A stretch of DNA of 64,000 bases, taken from Methanobrevibacter sp. TMH8. GTDB lineage: Archaea > Methanobacteriota > Methanobacteria > Methanobacteriales > Methanobacteriaceae. A program made the translations under genes and the position numbers. Of this stretch, positions 32,138 through 41,101 are shown piece after piece (positions within the stretch are counted from its first letter, which is position 1; every line of letters begins with the position of its first letter). The stretch lies in contig NZ_JAHLZE010000020.1 in NCBI RefSeq assembly GCF_020148105.1, forward strand, positions 18,755 to 82,754, read 5' to 3'. The notes below the pieces were generated by a model that saw only the letters and a program-made list of their open reading frames with translations, was not told the DNA's origin and searched no databases.

Positions 32138-32629
32138 TTGTTAACATTAGATGATTTTTTTAAAGGATCTTGTTCCTCGTTTGAAACTAAAATTAATATC
32201 TGGAAAAAAGAAGCAGATCTTTTTATCAATTTCCAAGATGAAAATGAAAAAAATTTAAATAATTTTTTTGATATTATTAAAAATGAAATTATCTGGATTG
32301 AAAATAATAAAAACAAAATAGAAGATGAATTACTTAATAATGATATTATTGAATTAGCTGAACACACTGTAAGTTCTGCACATCTTTTAAAATGTTCTGA
32401 TGAAGAATGTTATATGATAGAAGATGGTTCTAAGATTGATTTTCCTATTACAGAAGAAAAATTTTTAGAAAGTTTATATATTGAATCTCTTTCTATTGAT
32501 TTTGGGATAACTATCCAATCAATAGAAATTGTTTTAATATGTATACCAGATTACTTTATGGGTCAATATATTAGTATATCTATTGATAATCAGAAAAATA
32601 TTAAATTCAATGGTTTAAATGAAGGTTGA
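32138..32629 (+). CDS. DUF2262-like protein
   Basis: 163 residues starting at TTG, 5 bases after GGAGGGG. The C-terminal half (LESLYIESLSIDFG ... IPDYFMGQYISISID) resembles the DUF2262 family, where a D-Y-F-x-G-H-like motif precedes an I-x-V-x-I strand. The N-terminal half is charged and probably helical. Function unknown. It follows the TPR protein in a likely two-gene operon; TPR and DUF2262 proteins often sit among poorly understood interaction or immunity-type genes, but I see no toxin here. Confidence 0.6.
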   Translation: MLTLDDFFKGSCSSFETKINIWKKEADLFINFQDENEKNLNNFFDIIKNEIIWIENNKNKIEDELLNNDIIELAEHTVSSAHLLKCSDEECYMIEDGSKIDFPITEEKFLESLYIESLSIDFGITIQSIEIVLICIPDYFMGQYISISIDNQKNIKFNGLNEG

Positions 32630-32966
32630 TTTAATATTTTCACACTCTTTTTTTAAAATAAACTATTATAATAATTAATTTTTAAATTTGAGAATAATTG
32701 TTATAATTAAAATTATTAAATTTTTATTTATTTTTTATCAATAAATAATAATAAAATAATTTATTAGAATAATAGATTAAGCTAATTATATTTTATCCTT
32801 AAAATAATGATTCTAATAAAAAAATAATAAAAAATAATATAATAACAATATAATAATTAAACTTTATTAACAATAAAAATAATATTTATAATATTAATGA
32901 TTATAAATAAAATTAAAAAATTTAAATAAGATTTAATTAAAATTGAAATTATAAGAGGAATTATCT
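32630..32966. other. 337-base AT-rich intergenic region
   Basis: No gene or clear structure seen. It must hold the NAC gene promoter. AGAGGAAT (about 32953-32960) is the ribosome site for the ATG at 32967. Confidence 0.4.
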
Positions 32967-33317
32967 ATGATACCTGGTATGAGTCCTAAACAAATGAAGC
33001 AGATGGAAAGACAGATGAAAAAAATGGGAATGGATATGAAAGACCTTCCTGGAGTAAAAGAAGTTATTATTCGTTTTGAAGATAAAGAACTTGTTATTCC
33101 TGATGCTGAAGTAAACCTTATGAATGTTATGGGTCAAGAAACTTATCAAATTACAGGAAATGCAGTTGAAGTAGAATTGAATGGAGAAATTGAGATTCCT
33201 GATGAAGATATTGAGATGGTTGCAAACCAAGCAGGAGTCACTAAAGCTGATGCTGAAGAAGCACTTATTGCTACTAAAGGAGATTTAGCTGAAGCTATTT
33301 TAAAGTTAAGTCAATAA
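32967..33317 (+). CDS. nac: Nascent polypeptide-associated complex protein (NAC)
   Basis: Archaeal NAC is a homodimeric ribosome-bound chaperone that shields nascent chains. 116 residues, full length. It starts with a Met/Lys-rich segment (MIPGMSPKQMKQMERQMKKM, ribosome-binding type), then the NAC beta-barrel (KEVIIRFEDKELVIPDAEV, YQITGNAVEVE). The C-terminal UBA domain is VANQAGVTKADAEEAL and GDLAEAILKL. A single gene with a long AT-rich leader region. Confidence 0.95.
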   Translation: MIPGMSPKQMKQMERQMKKMGMDMKDLPGVKEVIIRFEDKELVIPDAEVNLMNVMGQETYQITGNAVEVELNGEIEIPDEDIEMVANQAGVTKADAEEALIATKGDLAEAILKLSQ

Positions 33318-33437
33318 TTTGACTAAATGATTTATAAAAATAACTGCATTATATATAAAAATAATTTATAGCTATATTTATACTGTATTTATTATATTAT
33401 ACTATATTTATAAATAATTAATAAAAATGAGGAAATA

Positions 33438-34181
33438 ATGACTGTAATTGCTCATATATCTGATCTTCATGTCAGTAACAATGCTTTTGATGATGAAGTA
33501 TATTTAGAAGTTGTTAATCAAGTTAATGCTTTAGAACCTGATATGGTTATTGTAACAGGGGATATTACTGATCATGGTTATTATTCTGAATTTCATAAAG
33601 CTACAGAATATCTTTCTATGATTAATTATCCATTATTCGCTGTTCCAGGAAATCACGATGCTCGAAATGTTGGATATGAAACTTTTGAAGAATTAATCGG
33701 TGAACGAAGTTGGGTTTTAACTAAAGATGATAATTTAACTGTTGTTGGTCTTGATAGCAGCGGTCCTGATGTTGACAAGGGCCATATAGGTCGCCCCCAA
33801 CAATTATGGATGGAAAATGAGCTTGATAAATCTTTAAACAATTCTAATTTTTCTATTGTAGCCATGCACCATCATGTAATACCTGTTCCTAAAACTGGAA
33901 GAGAGAGAAATGTTTTATCTGATGCTGGAGATATTTTACAAAGTTTAATTAATCATGATGTAAATATGGTTATCTGTGGCCATAAACATGTTCCTCACCT
34001 TTGGAGAATGGAAAACACTTTGTTCATAAATGCAGGTTCTGTTTCATCTATTAAATTACGTGGTAATGATAAAAATTCTTACAATACTTATCATATATCT
34101 GATAATCATATTGATGTTATTTTAAATCATATTAATGGTGAAAAAATATTTTTAGGTAAATTCAATAGAGATCAGCTTTGA
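33438..34181 (+). CDS. Calcineurin-like metallophosphoesterase
   Basis: 247 residues. All five metal-binding blocks are present: HISDLHVS, VTGDITDHG, PGNHDARN, a paired histidine block MHHHVIP, and CGHKHVPH. Within the family it most resembles cytosolic class III phosphodiesterases (CpdA/Icc-like), which hydrolyse cyclic nucleotides or phosphodiesters. The substrate cannot be told. The gene two positions downstream encodes a cyclase/GGDEF-like domain, which makes a nucleotide second-messenger link conceivable but unproven. Confidence 0.87.
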   Translation: MTVIAHISDLHVSNNAFDDEVYLEVVNQVNALEPDMVIVTGDITDHGYYSEFHKATEYLSMINYPLFAVPGNHDARNVGYETFEELIGERSWVLTKDDNLTVVGLDSSGPDVDKGHIGRPQQLWMENELDKSLNNSNFSIVAMHHHVIPVPKTGRERNVLSDAGDILQSLINHDVNMVICGHKHVPHLWRMENTLFINAGSVSSIKLRGNDKNSYNTYHISDNHIDVILNHINGEKIFLGKFNRDQL

Positions 34182-34578
34182 AATTAGTTTTTATCTATTT
34201 TATCTATTTTGTTATTTTTATTACTTTTTCACTTTTTATTTTTTAATTTTATTAGTTTTATTACTTTTATTATTTTTATTAGTTTTATCAGCTTTATTTT
34301 TCAGCTGCTATCATTTGTACTAAATTTTCATTTTTATTTTAAAATTATCATTTTAATTATTTTATTAATTTCTTTGTCTATTTTTTTATTTATTTTATTA
34401 ATAATCATTATAAAACTACTTAATTATTGTTTTTTATGATATTTTGTAGTAAAATTTAAATATATGTTTAACTCTTATATTATTATCATAGAAATTATAG
34501 GAAATTAATTCTATTGAAATTCTATTTAATTTAATTTAATTATTATCTAATCATTGATTAATTTAAGCTGGTGGTAGT
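34182..34578. terminator. T-rich terminator region after the phosphoesterase gene
   Basis: Long plus-strand T runs at about 34188-34400, typical of archaeal U-rich termination. A 76-codon ORF through this tract (Phe/Ile/Leu only) is a composition artefact. GGTGGT at 34571-34576 serves the next gene. Confidence 0.5.
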
Positions 34579-35619
34579 TTGAAAGTTGTTATAGATGGAT
34601 CTAATGTAGCACACTTTGGAAAAGAAGATGATTCTCCTCCTAAATTGAGTAATATTCTCTCTGCAGTGAAAGCTTTAGAAGATAGGGGGGATGACTTTGT
34701 TATTATAGCTGATGCTTCACTTAAACACGGGATTGATGATAAAGAGAAATATAATCATCTAGTTGAAGAAGAAGCTATTGAAGAAGTTCCAGCTGGAAAT
34801 AATGCAGATCATTTTATACTAGAATTATCTGAAGAAGAAAATGCAAAAATTCTTTCAAATGACATGTTTAGAGAATTTAATGATGAATTTAAAGATATTC
34901 AAAGTAGAAGACTGCCTTTTTCTTTTGAAGGCGAAGATATAGTTATTGGTGAATCTAAAAAACCAAAAAAAGATAAGAATATTCTCCAACATATTTGTGA
35001 AGATATCTTAATTGCTATTGAGCGTAAACGTTGGGAAATTTATAAAGGAAAGGAAGGTATTGAGTTTACTCCACTTAATATAGCTAAAGAATCTATTATT
35101 CGGATGGATAAATCTCAGCATGATGGGGTTGGGAATAAAATTGAAGGATTGTTTTCTAAATTACCTATGTTTGATAAAGTAATGGATATGGTTGAAAATG
35201 TCGAAACTTCTGCACCTTATGTTATTTTTGTTTTAGTTCATCCAAAAGACTATAAAGAAGCTGTAAAAAGTGCAGGAAATATTTCTGTTACAATAGCTGA
35301 TAGATTAAGGCTAAATAAACGACCTCTTATAGCTGTTAGAAATGATCTTTTTATGAAGCCTGGAAGTTTTGAATTGAATATCTTATATTCCGATGAAGTT
35401 GAAGAAGAGGCACCTTTCAATGTAGAAATCAAGATTAATCAACATGATGAAGTATTTATTAAGAAAAATTCTAGAAATATAGCTAGTACTGTAGCTGGAA
35501 GAATGGGATCTTGGAAATTTCCATTTGTTGCTGTTAAACCAGATATTATTTTAGAAAAACCTGGTGAATTTGAAACATTTCTTGATAAAAATGAAAAATA
35601 TGGAAAAAAAGATGAATAA
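34579..35619 (+). CDS. NYN-domain (Zc3h12a-like) ribonuclease with unknown C-terminal domain
   Basis: 346 residues from TTG at 34579, preceded by GGTGGT. The first ~110 residues form a PIN-like NYN nuclease: VVIDGSNVAHFG with the first metal Asp, IIADASLKHGIDD, PAGNNADHFIL and LSNDMFREF. These match Zc3h12a/regnase RNases, so metal-dependent RNA cleavage is expected. The remaining ~230 residues, including FVLVHPKDYKEAVKSAGNI and two similar 'KRPLIAVRNDLF' / 'FPFVAVKPDII' type segments, look like a duplicated alpha/beta unit I do not recognise. Likely in RNA turnover. Confidence 0.75.
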   Translation: MKVVIDGSNVAHFGKEDDSPPKLSNILSAVKALEDRGDDFVIIADASLKHGIDDKEKYNHLVEEEAIEEVPAGNNADHFILELSEEENAKILSNDMFREFNDEFKDIQSRRLPFSFEGEDIVIGESKKPKKDKNILQHICEDILIAIERKRWEIYKGKEGIEFTPLNIAKESIIRMDKSQHDGVGNKIEGLFSKLPMFDKVMDMVENVETSAPYVIFVLVHPKDYKEAVKSAGNISVTIADRLRLNKRPLIAVRNDLFMKPGSFELNILYSDEVEEEAPFNVEIKINQHDEVFIKKNSRNIASTVAGRMGSWKFPFVAVKPDIILEKPGEFETFLDKNEKYGKKDE

Positions 35620-35887
35620 AATATAAGAATATAAATAAGATGATAATAAGATTAAATATTTCTAAATATTTTCATGAATTATCATATTTAATATATTTAA
35701 TATATTTAACATATTTAAAATAATTGACATATTTAAAATAATTTATAAATTTATATAATTAATTAAAAAATATTTATATAAATTATATTTTTAGCATAAA
35801 AATAGGGTTTATAAAAATTTCTAAATATTATTAACATCTATTATTAATTAACATAAAAATTTCAGATTTATAAAAGGAGGGAATAAA

Positions 35888-37093
35888 ATGGCTGGTAATG
35901 GATTAACTAGAGCTTTATTTAAATTTTTAACTAAACATGAAATTATAAGTATTGGTACTAAATATTACCCAACAACTCCTTTAGAAACTGAATATGTTGA
36001 AATGTTTAACTATACTCAAACTATGCTCATGGAGATTGAAAAAGCTGAAATTACTACTGATAGTATCTTTTACAATCTTTTAAGAGATGTTGGTGCAGAA
36101 AATATCCCTGAAAAACATAATTTTTATGAGTTAAAACCAGCTGAAAATAAGATAGAAGAATATGCTCTTGTAAGTAATATTATAATGGGTAGTGATCGTT
36201 ATCTATATGTTGAACTTTCTAACTCTAGTAAAATTATAAATCAGTTCTCTAGAATTATTATTGAAGAAAAAGGGGAAATTATAGAACAAAGTTCAACTGA
36301 AATTGTTTCAAAACTCCTTTCCAAAAATGATGCTATTAGAGTAGCTATTAAAATGATTGGTATTGGTCTTGATTATGGTTTAAATGTTCGTGCAGCTGTT
36401 GGAATGACAGGTGCTGCGGCTATTGAACGTTCTATTAATCTTACTAAAGAAGTTGGAGATGATTCTGGAGTAGGTTTTACCAAACTTGGTGGGGAATATG
36501 CTCTTACTTTTGATTCTAACTTTATAAGTTCAACAGCTACTCCTCCAGAACTTCAAAATTATTTATTCATTGATGTAATCGATTCAACTAAATTCATCGA
36601 TGATTATGGTCGAGATAAATTAGTGGAATTAATGACTGGTGTTAAAAATTTCATGGAAATTGAATGTAATGGTAAAATTGAAGGATATAGGGAAGGTGGA
36701 GATGATCTTATTGCTCGTTTCCCTAGTAAAGATTTAGCTATTAGGGCAGGTCTTGATACTGCATGGTATATTCTCAATAATGGTGCTAAAATTAGGGCAG
36801 GTATTGGAAAAAGCAGAAGAGAAGCAGGAGAAAGAGCTCAATTAGCTGATGAGATTAAAATTACAAATCCATTATCTCTTGTTATTTTTGAGATGGCTAA
36901 TGGTCTTTATGCTTATTATATTCCTTCAGAATTCTTTAGAACTGTTCTCAATTTATTCTTAAACAAAAAAGCAAAATTAATTGGAATATTTATTTTAGTA
37001 TTCATAGCTGTTTACTTCATGACTATTTTAGGATACTGGGAATATAGTTTTATAGTGGTAATTTTAGCAGCTATATATGCTTTAGCTTCTTAA
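35888..37093 (+). CDS. Membrane protein with cyclase/GGDEF-like domain
   Basis: 401 residues after a strong AGGAGGG site. Residues ~220-320 read YLFIDVIDSTKFIDDYGRDK then YREGGDDLIARFPS and IRAGIGKSRREAGERAQLAD. This is the beta-alpha fold shared by class III nucleotidyl cyclases, GGDEF proteins and archaeal GTP cyclohydrolase III, with an Asp-bearing first strand and a GGDD hairpin. Two hydrophobic helices close the C-terminus (about 362-400), anchoring it to the membrane. The N-terminal ~210 residues are unknown and could be sensory. Whether it makes, cuts or only binds nucleotides is not known. Confidence 0.65.
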   Translation: MAGNGLTRALFKFLTKHEIISIGTKYYPTTPLETEYVEMFNYTQTMLMEIEKAEITTDSIFYNLLRDVGAENIPEKHNFYELKPAENKIEEYALVSNIIMGSDRYLYVELSNSSKIINQFSRIIIEEKGEIIEQSSTEIVSKLLSKNDAIRVAIKMIGIGLDYGLNVRAAVGMTGAAAIERSINLTKEVGDDSGVGFTKLGGEYALTFDSNFISSTATPPELQNYLFIDVIDSTKFIDDYGRDKLVELMTGVKNFMEIECNGKIEGYREGGDDLIARFPSKDLAIRAGLDTAWYILNNGAKIRAGIGKSRREAGERAQLADEIKITNPLSLVIFEMANGLYAYYIPSEFFRTVLNLFLNKKAKLIGIFILVFIAVYFMTILGYWEYSFIVVILAAIYALAS

Positions 37094-37532
37094 TTTATTT
37101 AATTCATTAATTTATTTTATAATTTTTTTAGCATTTATTATTTTTAATATTTGCAGAATTTTTACTATTTTAACTATTTTTATTATTTATATTATTTTTA
37201 GCTTTCTATTCTATATATCTATTTTTATTTTCCTTTTTTCTTTTTTATTTCATTAATTTAACTATTAAAAATAATTTTATATGTATCATATAGATTTTAA
37301 ATATTTAATAAAAATATATAAAATATTATAAAAATAAACTATTTTGTTTTATTTTTTTTGAATTTTAATTTATTTTGTTTTTGATTTTATATATTTTCTA
37401 TACAATATTTTAGTTTTTTTAGTTTTTTTAGTATTATTGTTTAATATTTATTAGATAAATCTTGTTTTTATGTATATTGTTTAATAATCGTTTTATATTT
37501 TATAATTTTTTTTAGAAAAAATCAATTTTTTC
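37094..37532. terminator. T-rich terminator and spacer upstream of the nif promoter
   Basis: T-rich runs at about 37105-37255 and 37340-37420 on the plus strand probably end the preceding transcript. No gene is seen. Confidence 0.4.
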
Positions 37533-37547
37533 TGATAATTGTTATCA
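37533..37547. promoter_or_regulatory. TGATAA-N3-TTATCA inverted repeat upstream of nif TATA
   Basis: TGATAATTGTTATCA, a perfect 6+6 inverted repeat, ends about six bases before the presumed nifH TATA box. Position suits an activator or second repressor. The half-site resembles metal-regulator boxes (GATAAT type), so an Fe- or Mo-responsive input is possible. Protein partner unknown. Confidence 0.5.
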
Positions 37548-37553
37548 TAAAAC

Positions 37554-37563
37554 TTATATATAA
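37554..37563 (+). promoter_or_regulatory. nifH TATA box
   Basis: TTATATATAA lies about 240 bases before nifH and 20-30 bases before the NrpR-type operator. Transcription would begin near 37585, giving a leader of about 200 bases. No closer TATA-operator pair is seen. Confidence 0.6.
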
Positions 37564-37592
37564 TGAACTTTAATATAATTAAGTAGGAATAC

Positions 37593-37606
37593 GGAAACCG
37601 TTTTCC
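37593..37606. promoter_or_regulatory. NrpR-type nitrogen operator for nif
   Basis: GGAAACCGTTTTCC is an exact GGAA-N6-TTCC, the operator of the archaeal nitrogen repressor NrpR. It sits at or just after the expected transcription start of nifH, so bound repressor would block the polymerase. It is nested in a wider inverted repeat, AGTAGGAA (37582-37589) and TTCCTACT (37603-37610). Confidence 0.85.
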
Positions 37607-37764
37607 TACTATCAAATATTATCAAATATATTTAATAATTATATTTTTGTGATTATGTTATTGGAATAAATATAATTGGGATAAATATGATTGGATTTAA
37701 ATTTCATAATTGAAATAAAACCTATTTAAATATATTTGTATCTATATTTGCTAAATAAAATTAA

Positions 37765-38622
<858 letters not shown>

Positions 38623-38679
38623 TTTGAGTTACAATATAATTAATTCTTAAGTTTAATTTTATTAGGAGAGTATTATATA

Positions 38680-38997
38680 ATGAAAATGATTCGAGCCATA
38701 GTGAGGCCTGAAAAGATAGAACGTGTTGTAGATGCATTAGATGAAGCCGGATTTGTTGCGTTTACAAAAATAGATGTTATAGGAAGAGGTAAACAAAAAG
38801 GAATTCATCAAAACAATATTAACTATGATGAGTTGCCTAAGAGAATGATCATGTTGGTTACAGAAGATGAGTTTATTGATCCTGCTGTAGATGTAATAAC
38901 AGAATCAGCTTTCACTGGTAATTATGGTGATGGTAAAATATTTGTAAGTCCGGTTGAAGAAGTTTATACTGTGAGGACAAGATCTAAGGGAATATAA
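38680..38997 (+). CDS. nifI1: PII-like nitrogenase regulator NifI1
   Basis: 105 residues, 57 bases after nifH. PII fold: IRAIVRPEKIERVVDALDEAG at the start, IDVIGRGKQKGI before the T-loop region, and TGNYGDGKIFVSPVEEVYTVR at the C-terminus. With NifI2 it forms a complex that, in methanogens, binds NifDK and switches off nitrogenase after ammonium addition, antagonised by 2-oxoglutarate and ATP. The T-loop lacks the tyrosine used for uridylylation in bacterial GlnB. Its place between nifH and nifD is diagnostic. Confidence 0.95.
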   Translation: MKMIRAIVRPEKIERVVDALDEAGFVAFTKIDVIGRGKQKGIHQNNINYDELPKRMIMLVTEDEFIDPAVDVITESAFTGNYGDGKIFVSPVEEVYTVRTRSKGI

Positions 38998-39110
38998 AAT
39001 CAAAATATGATTTTTATGAAATTAATTCGATTCTATAAGATTTAGTTAGGATTTAGTTAGGATTTATTTAGGATTTAATTAATATTTGATCATGATTTAA
39101 TTAGGATTTA

Positions 39111-39142
39111 GGTTATAATATGAAAGGGTTATAATATGAAAG
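39111..39142 (+). repeat. Tandem duplication of the nifI2 start region
   Basis: GGTTATAATATGAAAG is repeated perfectly at 39111-39126 and 39127-39142. The first copy's ATG (39120) opens ATG AAA GGG TTA TAA, a four-codon frame that ends one base before the true nifI2 ATG at 39136. Confidence 0.9.
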
Positions 39143-39504
39143 AGATATTAGCAATTATCAGACCATCCATGATTGGTAAAACTAAAAAAGTTTTAGATGC
39201 ATTAGGTTATCCTTCTTTAACAGCTATTAGTGCTGTAGGTAGAGGTAAACAAAAATCATTTATAGATGAGGTTGTAATTGTCAAAAACAATGATGAATTG
39301 AGACACTATGATGATCAGATGAGATATGTCCCAAAAAGGATGATTTCATTGGTCATTCCTGCTGAAGATGTTGATTTGGTTGTAGAAGCAATAATGAAGG
39401 TTAATTCAACTGGAGCTTATGGTGATGGTAAGATTTTTGTTTGTCCAATAGACAATTCTATTAGAGTAAGAAACAAGGATGAAGGTGTAGAGGCAATACT
39501 TTAA
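39136..39504 (+). CDS. nifI2: PII-like nitrogenase regulator NifI2
   Basis: 122 residues, partner of NifI1 in post-translational nitrogenase switch-off. EILAIIRPSMIGKTKKVLDA, AISAVGRGKQKSF, a longer T-loop (about 43-65, with a charged NNDELRHYDDQ segment), RMISLVIPAEDVD and TGAYGDGKIFVCPIDNSIRVR. The extended loop is a known feature of NifI2 versus NifI1. A perfect 16-base tandem duplication makes an extra mini-frame right before this start codon, so translation of NifI2 may be modulated relative to NifI1; that is inference. The NifI1-NifI2 gap is 138 bases with degenerate GGATTTAGTTA repeats. Confidence 0.95.
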   Translation: MKEILAIIRPSMIGKTKKVLDALGYPSLTAISAVGRGKQKSFIDEVVIVKNNDELRHYDDQMRYVPKRMISLVIPAEDVDLVVEAIMKVNSTGAYGDGKIFVCPIDNSIRVRNKDEGVEAIL

Positions 39505-39583
39505 ATAGACCATAATTAATCATGGAAATTATTATGAATCATTATAAAGTATTAGGAAGTATTATGAGATTAGGAGATTTTTA

Positions 39584-41101
39584 ATGCCACATAAACTATT
39601 TAAAGTTGATAAAGAGATACCTGAGAGAGAAAAACATGTTTATGTAAAACATTGTTCTGATGAAGATAATGAAATTGACTGCAATAAAAGTACAATACCT
39701 GGCTGTATGACTGAGAGAGGTTGTGTTTATGCAGGCTCAAAAGGAGTTATAACTGGAGCTATAAAAGATGTTGTCCATGTAGTCCACTCTCCAGTTGGTT
39801 GTACAACTTATGGGGGAGGAGCTAAGAGATATCCATCACAACCAAAGCTACCTGATGGAAGTGAATTTCCAATAGAAAGCTTTAATTTAAAATATATCTG
39901 TGGTACAGATTTAAAAGAGTCTGATGTTGTTTTTGGAGGAATGAAAAAGCTAAAACAAGCTGTTATAGATGCATATAAAGAATTTCCATTTGCAACAGCT
40001 ATCTATTGTCATGCTACCTGTACAACTGGTTTGATTGGTGATGACATGGATGCTGTTGCAAAAGAATTGACCGATGAGCTAGGGATTGATGTTATTGCAT
40101 TTAACACTCCTGGATTTGCAGGACCTTCTCAATCAAAAGGACATCATATAACAAATGACACAATGTTTGATTTAATGGTTGGAACAAAAGAACCTCCAAA
40201 AGAAACAGACTTTGATGTTAATTTAATTGGAGAATATAATATTGATGGTGATTTATGGCTTATTGAGGAATATTTAAATGAAATGGGAGTAAATGTTTTA
40301 TCAAGGTTCACAGGAGATTCTTCTCATGATGAGATATGTTTTATGCATAAAGCAAAGCTAAATTTAGTTAGATGTCAAAGATCTGCAACTTACATAGCTG
40401 ATCTCATCGAAGAAAAGTATGGAACTCCATATATTAAGGTGGACTTCTTTTCTACTGAATATTGTGCTGATAACCTCAGACTTATTGGTAAACACTTTGG
40501 TTTAGAAGAAGAAGCTGAAAAGGTCATAAAAAAACATTTAGATAAAGTAGCTCCTGATTTGGAATTTTATAAAGAGAAATTAAAAGGTAAAAAAGTGTGG
40601 ATATTTTCTGGAGGTCCGAAAAGTTGGCATTTATCTATTCCTCTTGAAAAAGAACTAGGAATGGAGGTTACAGCTGTTGCATCTCAGTTTGAACATGAAG
40701 AAGGTTATAAAAAAATGAAAGAAAGAGTTAAAGAAGGAGTGACTATCTTAGATGATCCTAATTCATTGGAACTTGAAGAAATGATAGAGTTAGATAAACC
40801 AGATATTATATTAGCTGGTATAAAAGAGAAATATTTAGCTTATAAATATGGGGTGCCTTCTATAATGATACATTCATATGAAAATGGTCCTTATATCGGA
40901 TTTGAAGGATTTTTAAACTTAGCTAAAGATTTGTATGCAAATATCTATAATCCTGTATGGAATATGTTAGAATTTGAAGGGTTTAATGAATCTGAGAAAA
41001 ATAAAGAAAATATTAAAGAAAATATTAAGGAAGATATTAAAGAAGTTGATTTAGAAAAAGAAGCTGAATTTGGAGATAGTGGATTGGAGGTAGGTAAATG
41101 A
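39584..41101 (+). CDS. nifD: Nitrogenase MoFe protein alpha chain NifD
   Basis: 505 residues. P-cluster ligands Cys47 (RGCVYAG), Cys73 (SPVGCTTY) and Cys146 (HATCTTG). FeMo-cofactor ligands Cys264 (LNLVRCQRS) and His430 ([10 protein letters not shown]), plus the cofactor pocket GHHITND (His187). These correspond to Azotobacter Cys62, Cys88, Cys154, Cys275, His442 and His195, so a functional Mo-type site is expected. The C-terminal ~35 residues (from about 468) are an unusual Lys/Glu/Asn/Ile-rich repeat ([12 protein letters not shown]) beyond the normal end. The stop overlaps the nifK ATG (ATGA), with the nifK ribosome site inside the extension. Confidence 0.97.
   Translation: MPHKLFKVDKEIPEREKHVYVKHCSDEDNEIDCNKSTIPGCMTERGCVYAGSKGVITGAIKDVVHVVHSPVGCTTYGGGAKRYPSQPKLPDGSEFPIESFNLKYICGTDLKESDVVFGGMKKLKQAVIDAYKEFPFATAIYCHATCTTGLIGDDMDAVAKELTDELGIDVIAFNTPGFAGPSQSKGHHITNDTMFDLMVGTKEPPKETDFDVNLIGEYNIDGDLWLIEEYLNEMGVNVLSRFTGDSSHDEICFMHKAKLNLVRCQRSATYIADLIEEKYGTPYIKVDFFSTEYCADNLRLIGKHFGLEEEAEKVIKKHLDKVAPDLEFYKEKLKGKKVWIFSGGPKSWHLSIPLEKELGMEVTAVASQFEHEEGYKKMKERVKEGVTILDDPNSLELEEMIELDKPDIILAGIKEKYLAYKYGVPSIMIHSYENGPYIGFEGFLNLAKDLYANIYNPVWNMLEFEGFNESEKNKENIKENIKEDIKEVDLEKEAEFGDSGLEVGK

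Noticed and set aside
34209..34439. 76-codon ORF of almost only Phe, Ile and Leu
   Set aside because: It is the translation of a T-rich terminator tract, has no ribosome site and no soluble segment.
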